64,000 nucleotides of DNA. Origin: Globodera rostochiensis. Its lineage: Eukaryota > Nematoda > Chromadorea > Rhabditida > Heteroderidae. The stretch is from the NCBI GenBank assembly GCA_018350325.1, contig JAEVLN010000001.1, positions 6,477,254 through 6,541,253 of the forward strand, in the 5' to 3' direction. Positions 22,143 to 35,260 of the stretch are shown here, piece after piece. A model generated the notes under the pieces. The model was not told the DNA's origin, did no database searches, and saw nothing but the letters and a program-made list of their open reading frames with translations. A program made the translations under genes and the position numbers. Every line of letters begins with the position of its first letter. Within the stretch, counting starts at the first letter, position 1.

Positions 22143-23757
22143 ATGGCGCAAAAGGATGATGACCCGCCGCCGAATGCCGCCGACATTTTGAATAACAATG
22201 AGCATCAAATTCCCGCTCCAGTCGTAAAGGCGCTTCTCCGAATGGCCGCCCATCCGATAACATTTGCGAACACGCTCATAAGACTGGGGCACGAGCCGTA
22301 CCCACTCAGCAGGGGCAAGAAGTGGATTCTGTTCGGCGAGCTGGTCTACTTTCAGCCGAACATATTCGAATATTGTCAGATTTTGTCTTTAAAACGCGCA
22401 TTGAACGAATTCACAGACCTCTGGGCTTCCCCTCGTCCTCCCACATTTTGAAGAAGGGGTCGACGAAAAAACTATGAAATCAGTCATTTGATCATTGATT
22501 TGTTTTTATGCTCCTCAAATCACCGGAGAGAGTTTAATCCATTTTTAATTAGTTGGTTTTCTTCATTGGGGAATGATTTACAAATTAGGAAAATTTCGTT
22601 TCTCGATACCATTTAGGTACTATATTGTATTAATTACTTCATTTGTGTGCCATTTACCCAACGCTTTTGCATTCCAGTGTCAAATCTGTGCCAATCGCAT
22701 GGCTTTATGACCATTTGCACTGGATTTGGAGCCAATTTGATGGCTTTCTTCGCCTATGACATTCTCCGCGACTTCACAGACCGTGTAAGCATTTTTGTTG
22801 ACTTTTTTTTCGAGATGTTCAACATTTTTTTGTGTTTGTTTGTTCAGTTCATGGACCAACATTACCCGGAAATTGGTGGCAGAATGGAAGACAATATGTT
22901 ACAAATGGAAACCGCAAACAATTTGGACAATTATCAGCTGTTCCGGGTGAAATTCCGTCAGACAATTCGAGACACAATTTCGCACTTTGTTGGCACCGTC
23001 GTTGCTCGACCGTTCATTGTAATTCCAAATTTTGAACAAGTCCAATTTTTGGTGAAAAAAAGAAGCTGAACTGCTTTCCCCAGGTGATCATGGTTCGTCA
23101 AATTGCGCAACATATCACCAACGAGTACAAGTATCAGACGTTTAACATCCTTCAACCGTTGCTGCACATTGGCGAACTGGAGGGGCCGGCCGGCTTCTTC
23201 TCCGGCCTCGTGCCCCAACTGATCGGCGAGTTTGCCTTCATATGGGGCGCCGCTTTGGTTGGCTATGGCTTCAAACTGGGCATCAAATATTTTGTGAGCA
23301 GGAATCAGGAAAAGCTTCGGCATAACAGAACCCTCCATTCAGAAATTGGATCAAGTTGCGTCGTCGGACCAACAGCCCAAGTCGATGTTCTTCTCGGGCC
23401 TTCAATGGTTCTGCCGTTCGACGCTCTGTCAATATCTTAGTTATCCGTTTTATGTTGTCAGCACACTGATCGCTATCACTGGATCGGGGTTAGTTTTTGT
23501 TGACATCAATCTACTTTGATACCTGCTTAAAAGACATCCAATGTTTGTTCTATTTAAATCTTTGGTGAACGCTTTTTAGGCTCGCAATTTCCATGCTGCC
23601 CTTCTCACCACTGTTCACTCACTGGGCGGATGCCTATGCCTACTTGTTGCCGTACGAACTTCGACGTGGCCAGTTGGCATTTCTGCGCCATGAGCTGGGC
23701 CCCGTGAGCCTGGGCGCGGACGGCAAGCTGTACGCTAGCAAAAAACACTTTATCTAA
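22143..23757 (+). CDS. MTCH2: Mitochondrial carrier homologue MTCH1/2-like
   Basis: MTCH proteins are outer-membrane relatives of the mitochondrial carriers, known in vertebrates as a BID receptor and tail-anchor insertase. Exon 1 (22,143-22,371) has AHPITFANTLIRLGHEP, the conserved first-helix block of the family, then PNIFEY. Exon 2 (22,677-22,784) gives NLCQSHGFMTICTGFGANL and FAYDILRDF. Exon 3 (22,848-23,018) has HFVGTVVARPF. Exon 4 (from 23,083) has VIMVRQIAQH and FFSGLVPQLIGEF. Exons 5 (23,343-23,487) and 6 (about 23,580-23,757) finish the protein. The classical PxD/ExxK/R carrier signatures are degenerate, as expected for MTCH. The exon 1 donor (GTCAGA) is weak. An AATAAA at 23,872 is a likely polyadenylation signal. 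Confidence 0.9.
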
Positions 23758-25039
23758 ACGGACGGACGGGGCAGTGTTGTGTGTGATGACCAGAATGGGA
23801 TAGGAGAGAATCAATTTAATCTATCGTGTTTTTTTGTTGTAAAAAATGTGTCCAAAACTTCGAATATGTGGAATAAATAATATTGCATCTCTGCTCAATT
23901 AATTCATTTAACGTTTTTTGGGTTAAAAACATTGAACAGCTCCAGTCAGTACCCGACCAACTTACAAATTAACTCGACTTGACTCTATCTCCGTCCGGGT
24001 CAAATGAATTTTTGTTTTTTAGAAACCGATTTTTTTAATGAAAAAAGGCGAATTAATATTTAAATTAATTTCGTAAAAAAATCTTTGGCGTTCTGTCATC
24101 TCGTAATAAAACCTTGGCGTTCTGTCATTACGTCGTAAATCTTGGCGTTCTGTCAGCTGAGTTGAGTTAGCCACACTTTTGAAGTTCGAACAGAGTAATT
24201 TTTGATTAAACATACCGATTTTCTTATGCACAAACCTTCTAAACAATGTTCTATCATTTAAAACAAAACTCGAAAATACTTTTTTTTTTTTAATTTATAG
24301 AATAATTATAAAAGAGAAAAAAATTTAGATTTTGGTGGAGCCTTCGCCCCTCCTCCCCTTCCCGTTATTGGCTAGTTTGTTGTAGAGGTTCCAGCGAAAT
24401 ATTTACGCTTTTCCTCCCACTAATGGGGGAGTCAAATTGTTTATTGTTTTGTTTTGTTGGTCGTGCGCGAGCCGACACACTTCCCATTTGATTATGCATT
24501 TGTTGCTTGGGGAGGGGACCATTTCGATTATATTTTTGGTAGATGGAATTGGAATGAATTTGCTGGGGGTGGGGCGACTGACATTCTCAAACAAATTGCT
24601 TATTTTTCATACATAGATATGTATAACGATTGGAACGCATATGACATGGCAGACACTTCATCAAACAAAAAAGAAAGAAAATTATAGAAATTTGTCGATT
24701 AGCTGGAATTTTTTAATCTATTTTTTTAAATTTGGGTTTGACTTTTTTGACTACGTTTCTTTTTGCTTTCGGGTTGTGCAATAGCGTAGCTTTTGCTAGT
24801 AATAGCTTCTTCTTCTTATTGTAAGATTCGAATGGTATCAAAAAAGTTTGATTTGGTTGGCTTTTTAGAACGAAATAAACGGAGAAAAAGTAGCGAATCA
24901 TTTTTGTTGAAACTCGTAAAGGGTGCGGGCGGTTTTTTCGAAAATTATCTTGCTTTTTGGACTATCTTTATTTCAGAAGAAAAGCTTCTTACCGTGCTAT
25001 TTAATCACAAAACAACAAAAAAAAAGATATTTTACAAAG
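23758..25039. other. Intergenic region with a short tandem repeat
   Basis: A TTGGCGTTCTGTCA unit recurs three times between about 24,085 and 24,160. The rest is AT-rich. Plus-strand frames around 24,454-24,687 are open but lack splice or domain support, and I do not call them genes. The final part presumably holds the promoter of the GIGYF gene. Confidence 0.5.
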
Positions 25040-28000
25040 ATGGCCTCCATTCCGGCAACCAACAACCTTCCCATCGCCGTTAACAACAACTCAAATGACG
25101 CCCAGATGAATTTCAATCCGTCCTGGTCTGCGACTTTGGAATTTTTGTGTTGTCCGAATTATTCTTTTTTTTTACAGGATGCAGTCGACGGCCCCACCGA
25201 TGCAACGATCTCTCAGTGTTAGCAACAATAGTACATCCAGTGTCATCAATGCGAAGAAAATGGTAACCGAAAATGACGAGGTTCGCATTTTTTTTTTTTT
25301 TAATTTTAATTATACATTGTTTTTTTAGACCTGTGAGCCGATTTTTGCTAAGCACAGCTATGGACGCGAAGTAATTTGCATGGTTTTATTTGACTAATTA
25401 AAATGCTTCTTTCTTTTGGGATGTTTTTTGTTCGTTATCACATTTCCTCTTTTTGAAAAACTTAACTTCAATTGGTACAATAGCTTCCCCCTCTCCCTCC
25501 CCACCCCCTTTCTGTTTTCGACCCGTTGGTGAATTTCTGACATGGGACCACGTGCCTAAGCCTAAAAATTGTTAGAGTTTTTTTTTCTTTTTAATTCGGA
25601 TAACCTGCGCAGGATTTGCTTGCAATGATGGGCAAAAACACGATGAAGCCGCCGCTCGGCATCAAGCGCTGTCCGTTCTACATGGACACTGCGCAGACGC
25701 CCATCATTCTGATGCCGTTTTCCGACACCGAAATGGTGCGCGAATTTTGCATGGTTTTTTTGTTGTTGTTGCTCCGCCGAATGAGCAAGCAGAAACATAA
25801 ATAAATGGCACATTTCACATAAATAAAAAAGAAACAGCAAAATCTTAACACAATTTATTTATACCAAAACCTGCTGAAAGGAATGCTTTTTCAGATTTAG
25901 CTTTGTAGAAATTTTAAATGCGAGATTGTTCAAAAAAATTGATCCAAAACTACTAGTAATTCGGCTCCATAACTTTAGCGTCTCCAACAGAACATGAATT
26001 CGAGCAAGGCAATGAGCACGAAGAAGAAAACGTTTAGTAGAGTTGGTAAGAATGGGTTTTTTGTTCAACTCTGATTGAATTTTCAGAAAATAATTTCTAA
26101 TAAAACAAAATCTGTTTGGCATTTTAATTTTGATTTTTTGGTTTAGAGCCAACAACGAAAAGCTCGGACATTTGGCCCAGGCGAACAGTTGGAATCGGCG
26201 CTGGCGGTGTTCAGCAACAGCAACACGTACAGGCTCCTCCACAAGCACCACAGCCTCTGAAAGTGGTGGCGTCGGCAAACAACAACTTTAGCAGCACCGC
26301 GAACAATTTGGCCACTGCCGGCGCGAGTCCGCCAGGCAACAATAACGGCAGCACCGGAAGCACCAACGGAAACAAAAAGGCCACGGAGAGCGCACCACCA
26401 ACAGCGGCGGCCACCACTACTGTTGCTGCTACGGCCAAGGTCGTTGTGCTGAAATGTTTGCCCGGTTTATTGCTTTAGTTAATTCAGATGTTCGTTTTGT
26501 TCGGCTTTTGTCTTTTTTTTGGTTACTTGAAATTCAACATCTTTGAATTTTTTCCGCAAGCGTTAGACTTTCTGTTTTTTAGGAGCCGCCGTCTCTGGCC
26601 ACGACGAAGGCATCCGCAGGCGAAACTTTGCCGCAGACGGCACCAGCGACTGCGAAGGCGACGCACCATTGGTGCTACTTGGACCCGACCGGAGTGCAGC
26701 GGGGCCCCTTCGACAGTCAACAGATGCAGGCGTGGTTCAGCAGCGGGTACTTCTCGGATACGTTGCGCGTGCGCAGGAAGGACGAGACGACGTACATCGC
26801 TTTGGGTGAGTGCGTTGCATTTTTCTTGTGTTCTGCCTATCGGTAACACTGGCCTTGTTTGTTAAGGCGAACTTTTCCTGATCAACGGCAGAGAAGCGCC
26901 ATTCGTTGTCAAAACGGTAACATCGCTGCCATCCCAACAGCAAACGGCCACTTTTCCAACTGTTCAGCAACAGAGGTGGGCGAAGAGAATGAAAAATGTT
27001 GATTGAAAAAAAATGGGGGAAAATAAATATGAAAAACATTTAGCTAATATATTTTTTCAGAATCAGTCCGTCGGAGTTGCGTGAGGCCACCACCAACGCC
27101 ACCGCCGCTGGTCAGCACCACCACCACCCGCACATTTCGCCCACTATGGTCGACGTTGAGCGCATTTGGGCCACCACTCCGCTAGAGGATGCTGTCGTTG
27201 GGGCAGGAGGCGGTGGTGGGGCCGTCACCGCCAGCAACGGCTCAACCGTCACTACTGCTGCTGCTGCTTCTTCTGCTGTTGGAGGAGGCGGAGCGGCAAC
27301 CGCGCCAATGACAGTAAGTGAGACTCGAATTGCCCTGCCCCACAGATAAAAAAGATGTCATTTTTCTTTTTTTGCAGATGATGCAGAGTAAGGAGTTCAA
27401 AATTCTGGAGGAGCAGCGGAAGTTGCGCGAGAAGGAGGAGTTGCTGCGCCGAAACGAGATCGAGCGGGCGGCGAAAGAGCAGCGCGTGCGCGAGATGGAG
27501 TCGGAGCTCAAGCGACAGCAGGAGGAGTTGAGCCGCCGGGCTTGCGAGAAGGACGCGGAGTTCGAACAGCGCTGCGCACAGATGGCAGAGTACGAGCGCA
27601 AGCGACGCGAGGAGCTGGCCGCACTTGAGCAGCGCATTCGCGCTGAACACCTCCAACAGCAGCTGCGACTGGTGAGTGATGCGAAAGAGAATATATATGG
27701 GATAAGCACATTGAATTCCAGTTTGCAAAAAAGCGGCAAATTTTGATCGAATGTCAAACAGCGTCAAATTGTTTGCCATTTGTAGGAAGAAGAAGACCGG
27801 CGTCGGGCCAAGGAGGCGGAAGAGCTGGTACGCCGTGAGCTGGAGCGTCAACATCAGTTGGTTGAGGCGGAGATGAAGCGCAAACGCGACGATGAGGATG
27901 TGCGCTTGCGGTTGGCCTTCCAGGAGCATCAGCAGGAGCTGATCAAGGAGAAGGCACGACGGGCGGAAGAGGAGCAGCGCCGACGGTTAATTGAAGAGCA

Positions 28001-30130
28001 GCAACGACATCAGGTGGCACATCGTCTCTCAAATTAACGCCACTTTCCGATCCAATGATCCGGAACTCGCACACCGGCATTTTCTAACTTTTTATTTTTC
28101 TCAGCAAAAGGCATTGGATGAAGCACGCGCGGAACGCACTAAACAGCAGCAGGCGGCTGCCAAGGCCGAAGCGGTTGCCAAAGCGATGGAGCAGCAGCGG
28201 GTCAACAGGTGCGAGCAGAAATCGTAGCACAAAACTCGAAACAAAATTTGGGGAATGAATTTCAACGAATTTTTTTGCAATTAGTCATTCTATAGTTATG
28301 CTGTTTTTTTGGAACAGAAAATTGGGGAGCTAGAATTGCGCTATCTTTTATATTTAACAGTTTGGCCAACGCACAATGGCAGCAGCAGCAGCAACACCAG
28401 CCAATGGTTAACAGCAACAGCTACAGTTTTAGCCAGCCTCCGCCACCACAGCAGCCACCCATTCAGCCGCCATCGACGCAACAACAGACGCGTGCCACCG
28501 CCTGGCAGACCATCTCGACGCCGCTTCCGCACCCCATTGGTCAATCGCCGCCGGCATCGTTTCTCCAATTCCCTTTTCAGCCGGAGCAGCAGCAACCGAT
28601 CGCTGTATTTTTTTATCACCAAATTTTGTTCGAAATTTGTGCTAACAATTGAAAGATTTCAGCAGCAGCAGCCGCCAGCGGTGACGGAGCAGCGTCGTGG
28701 CTGGCAGCCCGTTCAGCTGCCGAAGGCGGCCCCAATTCCGCCGGCCATCAACAAACCGTCGTCAGGAGGCGGCGGTGGAGCAAACACCAAGCTGGCATTC
28801 GGCAACAAAAACAACAAACAGGGCGTCAAACATCCGCAGAAGGGAGGAGGGAAGCAGCAAAAGCAACAGGTACGATTTAAAAGATATTTTTTTGAATCAT
28901 TGATTTTGGTTATTCAAATACCATGTAGCTGTGGCTTATTGTATATTTTTTAATCTCAGGTGCCACCGCCTGTGGAGGACAAATTCACGGCATGGATTAT
29001 CAAAAGGGTGAAGGAGTTGAACCCGTCGGTGGACGCGGAAGTGTTCGCCACCTTCATTTCAGGCATCGATTCGCCTAATGAGGTCGGACCCGAATGTTTT
29101 ATTTGTTGAACACACTGACCAGACAATCCGGAGTTAGAGGGATTGGCAAATTTAAAATTAAAATTAATCCATGTTAAAACAAATATGTTCAGGCTGAGGA
29201 TTACATCATCGGTTATTTGGGTGAAAACAAGGAAGTGAAGGAGTTTCACCGCGATTTTCTGCAGAAACGCATTGAATTGCGTCCTCGAGCGCATCCGCAG
29301 GCGCCGAAGGATGTGAGTTGTTTTGTCCCAGTTTTTTTTTTGTGATCATTGAGTGAGTTTTTTTTTTGTGTCCAGGATCTGTCCAGACCAGCAGCGGCTC
29401 ATGGCGCCGACTCGGAGCTGCACAAGGGTGCCGGTTGGGCATCGGGTGGTGGCGCCAGTGGAGCAATGACAAACAGTAGCGGAGTTGGCGGTGCGGCTGC
29501 AGCAACAACGGCGGTGTCCAACGCAAACAAGAAGAAGCAGAAAGGGCAAAAGGTGGTGCTTGACAAGTCCCACTACCCTTCCAACAAGTTCACGGTTAGC
29601 GCCTGGAGCTGTTTTGATGAGCCCATTGTTATGCTTGTAGCCAGCCAGCTGGCATTTAGGAGAGTCAATGTTCCTCTCTAGGATCAAAAGACGCCGTGGC
29701 CCCAAGTTTGTCAAAACGTACTCTTCGTCTTTTTCTATTTTTTAAAGTTGGGAGGGGGTGAGCGAGCGTGTTTAGGCCAATCCTAAGTTGGGTCTCTCCA
29801 GTTTTGGCTACTTGCATGACACATGGAAGAACAGAAATGTTGTTTTGTGTTAGTGGAAGGCTCTGGGGCTATTTTATACAATAAAGCGTTCAGCAGCCTA
29901 GCATAAAATAGTGCGATTGTAGAGGGGGAGGGGAGGGTTTGGACCGTCTGCCGTGATGTTTTATAGGCCTCTTTCCGGCACCGTTTTCTCAATAATATGC
30001 CAATTTTTCACAGGTTCTGGACCTCTCCACACTGGGCTTCCGTCCTGCCAGTGACCCGAACCGCTTGAATGCGGGCGAGATTGACTCTGTTCCTCCCGTG
30101 CCGGGTGGCGCTGGCAACAAAAAGCGTTGA
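25040..30130 (+). CDS. gyf-1: GYF-domain translational repressor, GIGYF1/2 homologue
   Basis: GIGYF proteins recruit 4EHP and silencing factors to mRNA. I start at ATG 25,040 (MASIPATNN). An early motif SYGREDLLAMM is created by joining the exons ending at 25,369 and starting near 25,614. It matches the YX4L-hydrophobic 4EHP-binding motif of GIGYF proteins. The GYF domain is in the exon starting at 26,582, with WCYLDPTGVQRGPF and MQAWFSSGYF, and finishes in the next exon (LFLINGREAPF). Then come a Glu/Arg/Gln-rich coiled coil (27,378-28,210), Gln/Pro-rich segments, the C-terminal FTAWIIKRVKEL...SPNEAEDYIIGYLG block (28,961-29,312), and a basic KKKQKGQK before the last exon (30,016-30,130) with LGFRPASDPNRLN and GEID, resembling the GIGYF C-terminus. 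Confidence 0.92.
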
Positions 30131-31122
30131 TGCGTAATCAATCCAAGAATGGGAGAGGAAGAAAGAAAGGAAAAGCGCGATTGCTTATATTTTATTCTTG
30201 GGCGGACTGTGTGTTGTTCTCTGTCTTTGTCGTCTCTTCTTTGATTTCTCGCTCTCTCTCTCTCTCTCTCTCCGCACACTCTGCTATTCTAGCCTTTTTT
30301 TTTTGTTTCTCTCTCTCTCTTATTTGACGTATTGAAGATCGATCGATGTTTATTGCTTTCTTTTTGCATATGTGTTGGTAATACGAAAAACAAATTGCAA
30401 AAAAAAAACAACTTTGGATTTACTTCTTTTGTGGCATTTGACTACCAACAATTGCGCCTTAAAAAGCCCCTAGATGAGTTTTTTAACTAACAGCAACCGG
30501 CGAAGCAGCCCCCAAAGTGCAATTTCAATTTTCTCTTCCCCCAATTTTAAATAAGAATTGCAGGTGAACGGGCGGGGCGCACCAATGACAAAGCAAAAAT
30601 AGTTGTGCAAAGCTTTAAACTTGGTAAATTGTCAGATAAATAGGAAAAATTAATTATAGAGTTTTTAGGGATTGAAAAGCCCAAAATAGGTTTTTAAGGT
30701 CCGAATCGAATAGGATCGATTGTTTAAAATGACAAAATTTTCGGCTAAAAAACATCTTTTTTTCGTGCATATCTCACCCAAACAAAGCTGCAGAAGAAAA
30801 ATAGGTTAACTCCCAAATATTGTGAATATTTTAACCCAGGCTCGTCGGCTCCAAGTTTGGCTGGCGTCGCTCTGCTAAATGCATCGAATTCACTTTTTGA
30901 TTAATTTCATTTTAAGCCATTTTTTATGTTTCAATTTTTTGACTGATTTGGCAGCGAAAATGACGGAATATCCGCGAGAATCAAATGGAAAATTGAAGGA
31001 AATGTGCGATTTTGGTATTATATACATAAAAAACAACTAGAAAACTGAACTGACCATCAACCAAATGTTGACATTTTTAATTTTTTGAGATTATTATTTT
31101 TTTCTTTTCTTTAACCCCTAAA
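30131..31122. other. GIGYF 3' region and intergenic spacer
   Basis: It contains a (TC)n run at 30,249-30,272, T-rich sequence and an AT-rich spacer. An ATG at 30,960 opens 18 codons ending ...LKEMCDF before a GGTATT donor-like site. This looks like the usual start of the F-box-like family but is out of phase with the next exon. Confidence 0.45.
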
Positions 31123-32947
31123 ATGTGCCATTTTTCCAGCGAAGTTTGGTCTTCCAGCGTTTTCGAATGGTTCGGTCGTGCCAATGTTTCGAAGATGGCA
31201 CCGATCAATGCTTTGTTTGACGTTTTGGTGGACTCACATTTTGGCATGAATCGCTCGATTGGTCAGTTGGAAATTTGGCGGGCATGGAACCACGAGGGGC
31301 CGGAGATGATCAACCGGTTTGAGGACGGTTTCTACAGAAGGCTGTCCATTCCGCAGATGTCGCCGCCCGACAATTTGATCGGCTTCAAAAGCATTTGCAT
31401 AAGGTTTTACTAAATAATATTCATTTAACAAATTTAATCCATAGACGAACTTCGAGCAGTTCGACCATCCCAAATAATGATAAAATTTTATGTTTCAAGG
31501 AATTTGTATCATTTTTCTCAGCAAACCCATTAAAATTAAGCAAATAATTCCGTCATTTTGTCATTCGATCGCATTCCAATGCTTGGCCATCTTCAGGTAC
31601 ATCGACGACACTGTCGTTGAGTTTCTGCACCGCATTCGGCACCTTTTCGACACGGACATCACACTGAAGCTGATCATCTGGCCCCAGTCCAACCGCGCAT
31701 GGCCCGCCATGGCGCAAGAGATTTGGCCGCTGGTGATGGCCAATGTCAGCCGAATGTACTTGGACAGGTGAACAACAACAACAAAAACCATGAAAAATAT
31801 TGAGCGCGTCCAATAAATTTTCCTCCTTTTACCCGTAATTGGTTCAAATCTTGACCATCTTTAGCTATGTGCTCGGCCGTCTCCGTCTGTTTATGTCGCC
31901 GACCGCCCTCCGCGACTGCGCAAACCTTAGACTGATCGAATTGGACGGACTCTTTCCGGAAGGTCGAAAAAAATTTGTCGGGACGATTTTGACCCGTTTT
32001 TGGCATATTTAAGTCAAAAAACTCGTCCAACATTTGTTTTAGGTTTATCCTAAACCCTAAACAATAAGTTCATGCATTTTTTAGGCCCGGCCGACGACCG
32101 TGCGCATGCGTCGGATGGCCAAGCGTTGAGCAAATGGTTGCACACCGCGCGGGCGGACGGGAGGCCAAAACTGCTCAAATTTGAGGGTTGGACGGGCCAA
32201 TACCACGCACAAATTGAACAGCTCCAAGGGGTCGGAGACTCATGAATTTTTGCCCCACCTTTTTTCGGCCAGACGAGAACATTTAACGCCAGTTTTTTGG
32301 ACCCTTTTGGGCAAAAATTTTCATTTTTGGATGGAGAATAAAAGGACAAAATTGTAATTAATGTAAAATTTTTTTTAAAATTACTGTCACAAATTGTTGT
32401 TGCCCCTTTTAGGCTTTTCTTGTCGCTTCGACGCCGGTCAACTACCAGATCAGTCTGTTCATGCACGTCTACGGCGACTATGAACCATTTGAGTTGGAAA
32501 ATGGGAAAACGCGGGAGCGGTTGACATTTCGACGTGCTGGCAACGGGTGGGCACTTTGTTGAAAAAAAACATTTCGTAACATTTTTTTACTTGGAGTTTT
32601 CAAATTTGAGAAGCATATAAAACATTTTGTTGGAATAAATGGACTTTTTTGTTTTTGTTTGAAAAACTCTTTTTTAGCCAAGCTTTGTGGCTGCTGAAAC
32701 GGACTCTGATCGATCAGAAAGATGAAGAGGAGGAGGCGGAGGGGAAGACTGACTGGACGTGGACGAACGGCGGCAGCTTGGTCAAAGTGCAATTCGAAGA
32801 CAGGGACATTGGGTAAACATTCAATTCATTTTTCGCCAAAATGTTCAATCAGAAACCCATTTTTAGTGAAAAATTTGACTCTTTAACATAATTAGCTGGA
32901 TTTCAACACTAATTGTTAGGCCTTTGACGACCGCCGCTCACTGGTGA
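31123..32947 (+). CDS. F-box-like protein of a nematode-expanded family
   Basis: The N-terminus (SEVWSSSVFEWFGRANVSK, then MAPINALFDVLVDSHF) resembles a degenerate F-box. Downstream are the family blocks IDDTVVEFLHRIRHLFD, WPLVMANVSRMYLD, LRLIELDGLFPE, SKWLHTARADGRPK, VNYQISLF, FELENGKTRERLTFRR and LWLLKRTLID. I recall this block order from a large gene family in cyst nematodes. Seven exons join in phase: 31,123-31,401, 31,597-31,768, 31,865-31,961, 32,085-32,229, 32,414-32,547, 32,679-32,813 and 32,921-32,947. The start is uncertain, either ATG 31,123 or an upstream exon at 30,960. AATAAA at 33,125 is a likely polyadenylation signal. Such proteins would be expected in SCF ubiquitin ligases, but this is inference. 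Confidence 0.75.
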
Positions 32948-33165
32948 CGGATGGACCAGACTGGACCAGCTGAGGAACCAATATCGAACCCGTCGAACTT
33001 TCTTCTGATCAGTAAATGATGTGGGGTCTTTCAATTTTCCGATGTGCTAAGAAATCCTATAAATGGGGGCTTGGGTAAAATGTGCTTCTGCTTGTATTGC
33101 AAAAAAATAACGGATTTAACGCAAAATAAAAACCAACAACAATAACAAAAAGTGAAAAAAATCCA

Positions 33166-35002
33166 TCATTCTTTCATTCCTTCTTCTGCGAGTGGCTCTT
33201 CCTTTTTGACCTTCTTTTTGCCAGCCCGGTACTCCGCCACCACAACCGCATGGTCACGCTCGTACGGCTCAAGCGTCACCTAAAGCCAGAAAAAAAGGAT
33301 AAGGAATTTGATTCATAAAAATGGATGTCGATAGGTATTTGGATGTTGCTGTTTGCACCTGCTCGATGGGCTTGAACTGCTCCTCGCGTAATTTGTTAAC
33401 TTCGCCGGCGAACACCGTCTCGGGTTCCGCTGTGCTGTCAACGCAATTTGCCTTGATGGAAATGACCACGTGGCCGTTGTTCTTCAGAAATTTGTGTGCA
33501 TTGTGCGCCACAATGCGCGCCTGGTCGGGCTGTGCCACGTCCGAGAAAATTGTGTCAACAATGCCGAGCTTGACGAGAAAATTAAAAAAAAAAAAAAACT
33601 TAAAATCGAGCTGACCATCATCGAGTATTTGTGCGGATGCCGCGCATCTTCCACAATTGGCACCACGTTGGGTCGTTTCTTGGCCATGCCGAGCAGGTCG
33701 CGGCCGCTGCGATGCGAAAACTCCACCGCGTACACCATCCCTTCCTGAAAAGGATATAGGAAAGTTGGGAGTTAGCAAGAAGTTTTTTATTTTCTACCGA
33801 AATTTTCTTGGCTTTTACTATATACATTATGTGTGTGTAAAATTAGAAAGAAAATCCCACCGGTCCAACAATGTCAGACACATGCGAAACGGAGGTGCCC
33901 GAAGCGGCGCCAAGGTAAAGCACACGGGCGCCTGAAACAAAATCATGAACAGATCACTTTGTGTTTTTTAGTCAAATTCTGTAATTTTGTGTATTTACTT
34001 CATATTATAAAAATTCAACTTTTTCAATTAAACCCAACAAAAACTAACCCGGGTATATGTGCGTGTTCTCAACGCCCGCCATGACGGCGGCAGCCAATTT
34101 GGAGCGGAACGGGTTCCACACGCGGTATTCGGTCGGTGGCACCGGAGTGCCGTCCGTCGCCGTTGCATTTGTTGGCGTGTCCGTCGGAGCGGCAATGCGC
34201 TTCTCGCCGTACACCGACTCGCCCGGCACCATGTTTTTGGTCACCAGCGCATCCTCCTTGCCTTTGACGATGAAAATGCCTGCAAACAAAAAAGGGTCCA
34301 CCAAAAAATTTGGCCAATATGAACGGGTAAGACCGACCTGGGATCCGATGCGGCTCCACAAAGACCTTCCGCCCGCCGCGCATCCCAGCGCCGCCGCCGC
34401 CACCGCGTGGAGAACCGCCGCGTCCACGCGGAGAGCCACGTCCACCGCCGCGGGGGGAGCCACCCCGACCAGAGCCGCGTGGACTGAAGCCACGACCGCC
34501 ACCCCCGCCACGCTTAATCATCAATCATTTTACAAGTTTTGGAAAATCGACGATGATGAAAAAGTAAAAAGAATCTGCCAAGTCAATGAGTAGTCATAAA
34601 AGCGACGACTATGAAACAAACTCCATTGAAAGTATACCGGTTTGAAGCCACCGCCACCTTCACCGCCGCCGTTGCTTTGTCGAAAACCGCCACCACCTCC
34701 ACCTCCGCGAAAGCCGCCGCCGCCGCCACCACCGCGAAAGCTGCCGCCACCGCCTCTGCCGCCACCACGGTCACCGCCACCACGTCCACGAAAACCTTTG
34801 GGAGATTGTAACGTTTTTTGAGAGATCAAGCAAAATCTAAGAATTTTTAATGGAAAACGTTCGTTTTTTTATACTAAAATCACACCAACTTTCAGAAACA
34901 GGACGGATTTTGATTCATAAATTAGGTAAAAGATGTGCAAAATTCTTCACCTCCTCCTCGTCCACCCCCACCGCCGCGCGGAGAACTTTCTGGTCTTCCC
35001 AT
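33166..35002 (-). CDS. fib-1: Fibrillarin, box C/D snoRNP 2'-O-methyltransferase
   Basis: Fibrillarin is the nucleolar SAM-dependent methyltransferase that modifies rRNA guided by C/D snoRNAs, and also methylates histone H2A glutamine. ATG at 35,002 begins [10 protein letters not shown]. Three exons (from 35,002, 34,800 and 34,515) encode a Gly/Arg-rich domain with RGG and FRGGG repeats, ending RKVFVEPHR. Next come [16 protein letters not shown] (34,056-34,280) and [14 protein letters not shown]. The SAM-binding segment [17 protein letters not shown] is split across 33,860-33,932, followed by [14 protein letters not shown]. The catalytic region is [13 protein letters not shown] (33,360-33,570), then KANCVDST. 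The last exon has [14 protein letters not shown] and a Lys-rich tail. All expected motifs are intact. Confidence 0.96.
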
Positions 35003-35260
35003 TTTTTTGCTTATCGAATCAAACTGCTAAAATAGCTATAAATAATAATGAAGAAAAATGTGATATATAAGGCGCACAAAAACGTTCAATTCGAATGAAT
35101 AAGAAAAAAAAAGTAGTAATCAGCAATTGTATTAAAAAATATACAATGAAGAAATAACGATCAAACTGACAAGCAAATCAAATGTCATCTTTTCTTCTTC
35201 CAAAGTAGAAAAAATAGGGGGGAAAAAAAATTTGTCAGTCCTATCGATAAAACAAGGAGA

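Noticed and set aside
24454..24687. Plus-strand aromatic-rich frame upstream of the GIGYF gene
   Set aside because: No start context, splice sites or domain, and the surroundings are spacer.
27242..27929. Long minus-strand open frames of 171 and 225 codons
   Set aside because: They are antisense to the coiled-coil exons of the GIGYF gene, whose plus-strand frames carry the recognisable protein.
34044..34829. Several minus and plus frames rich in Ala/Val or Thr/Ala
   Set aside because: Shadows of the Gly/Arg-rich exons of fibrillarin.
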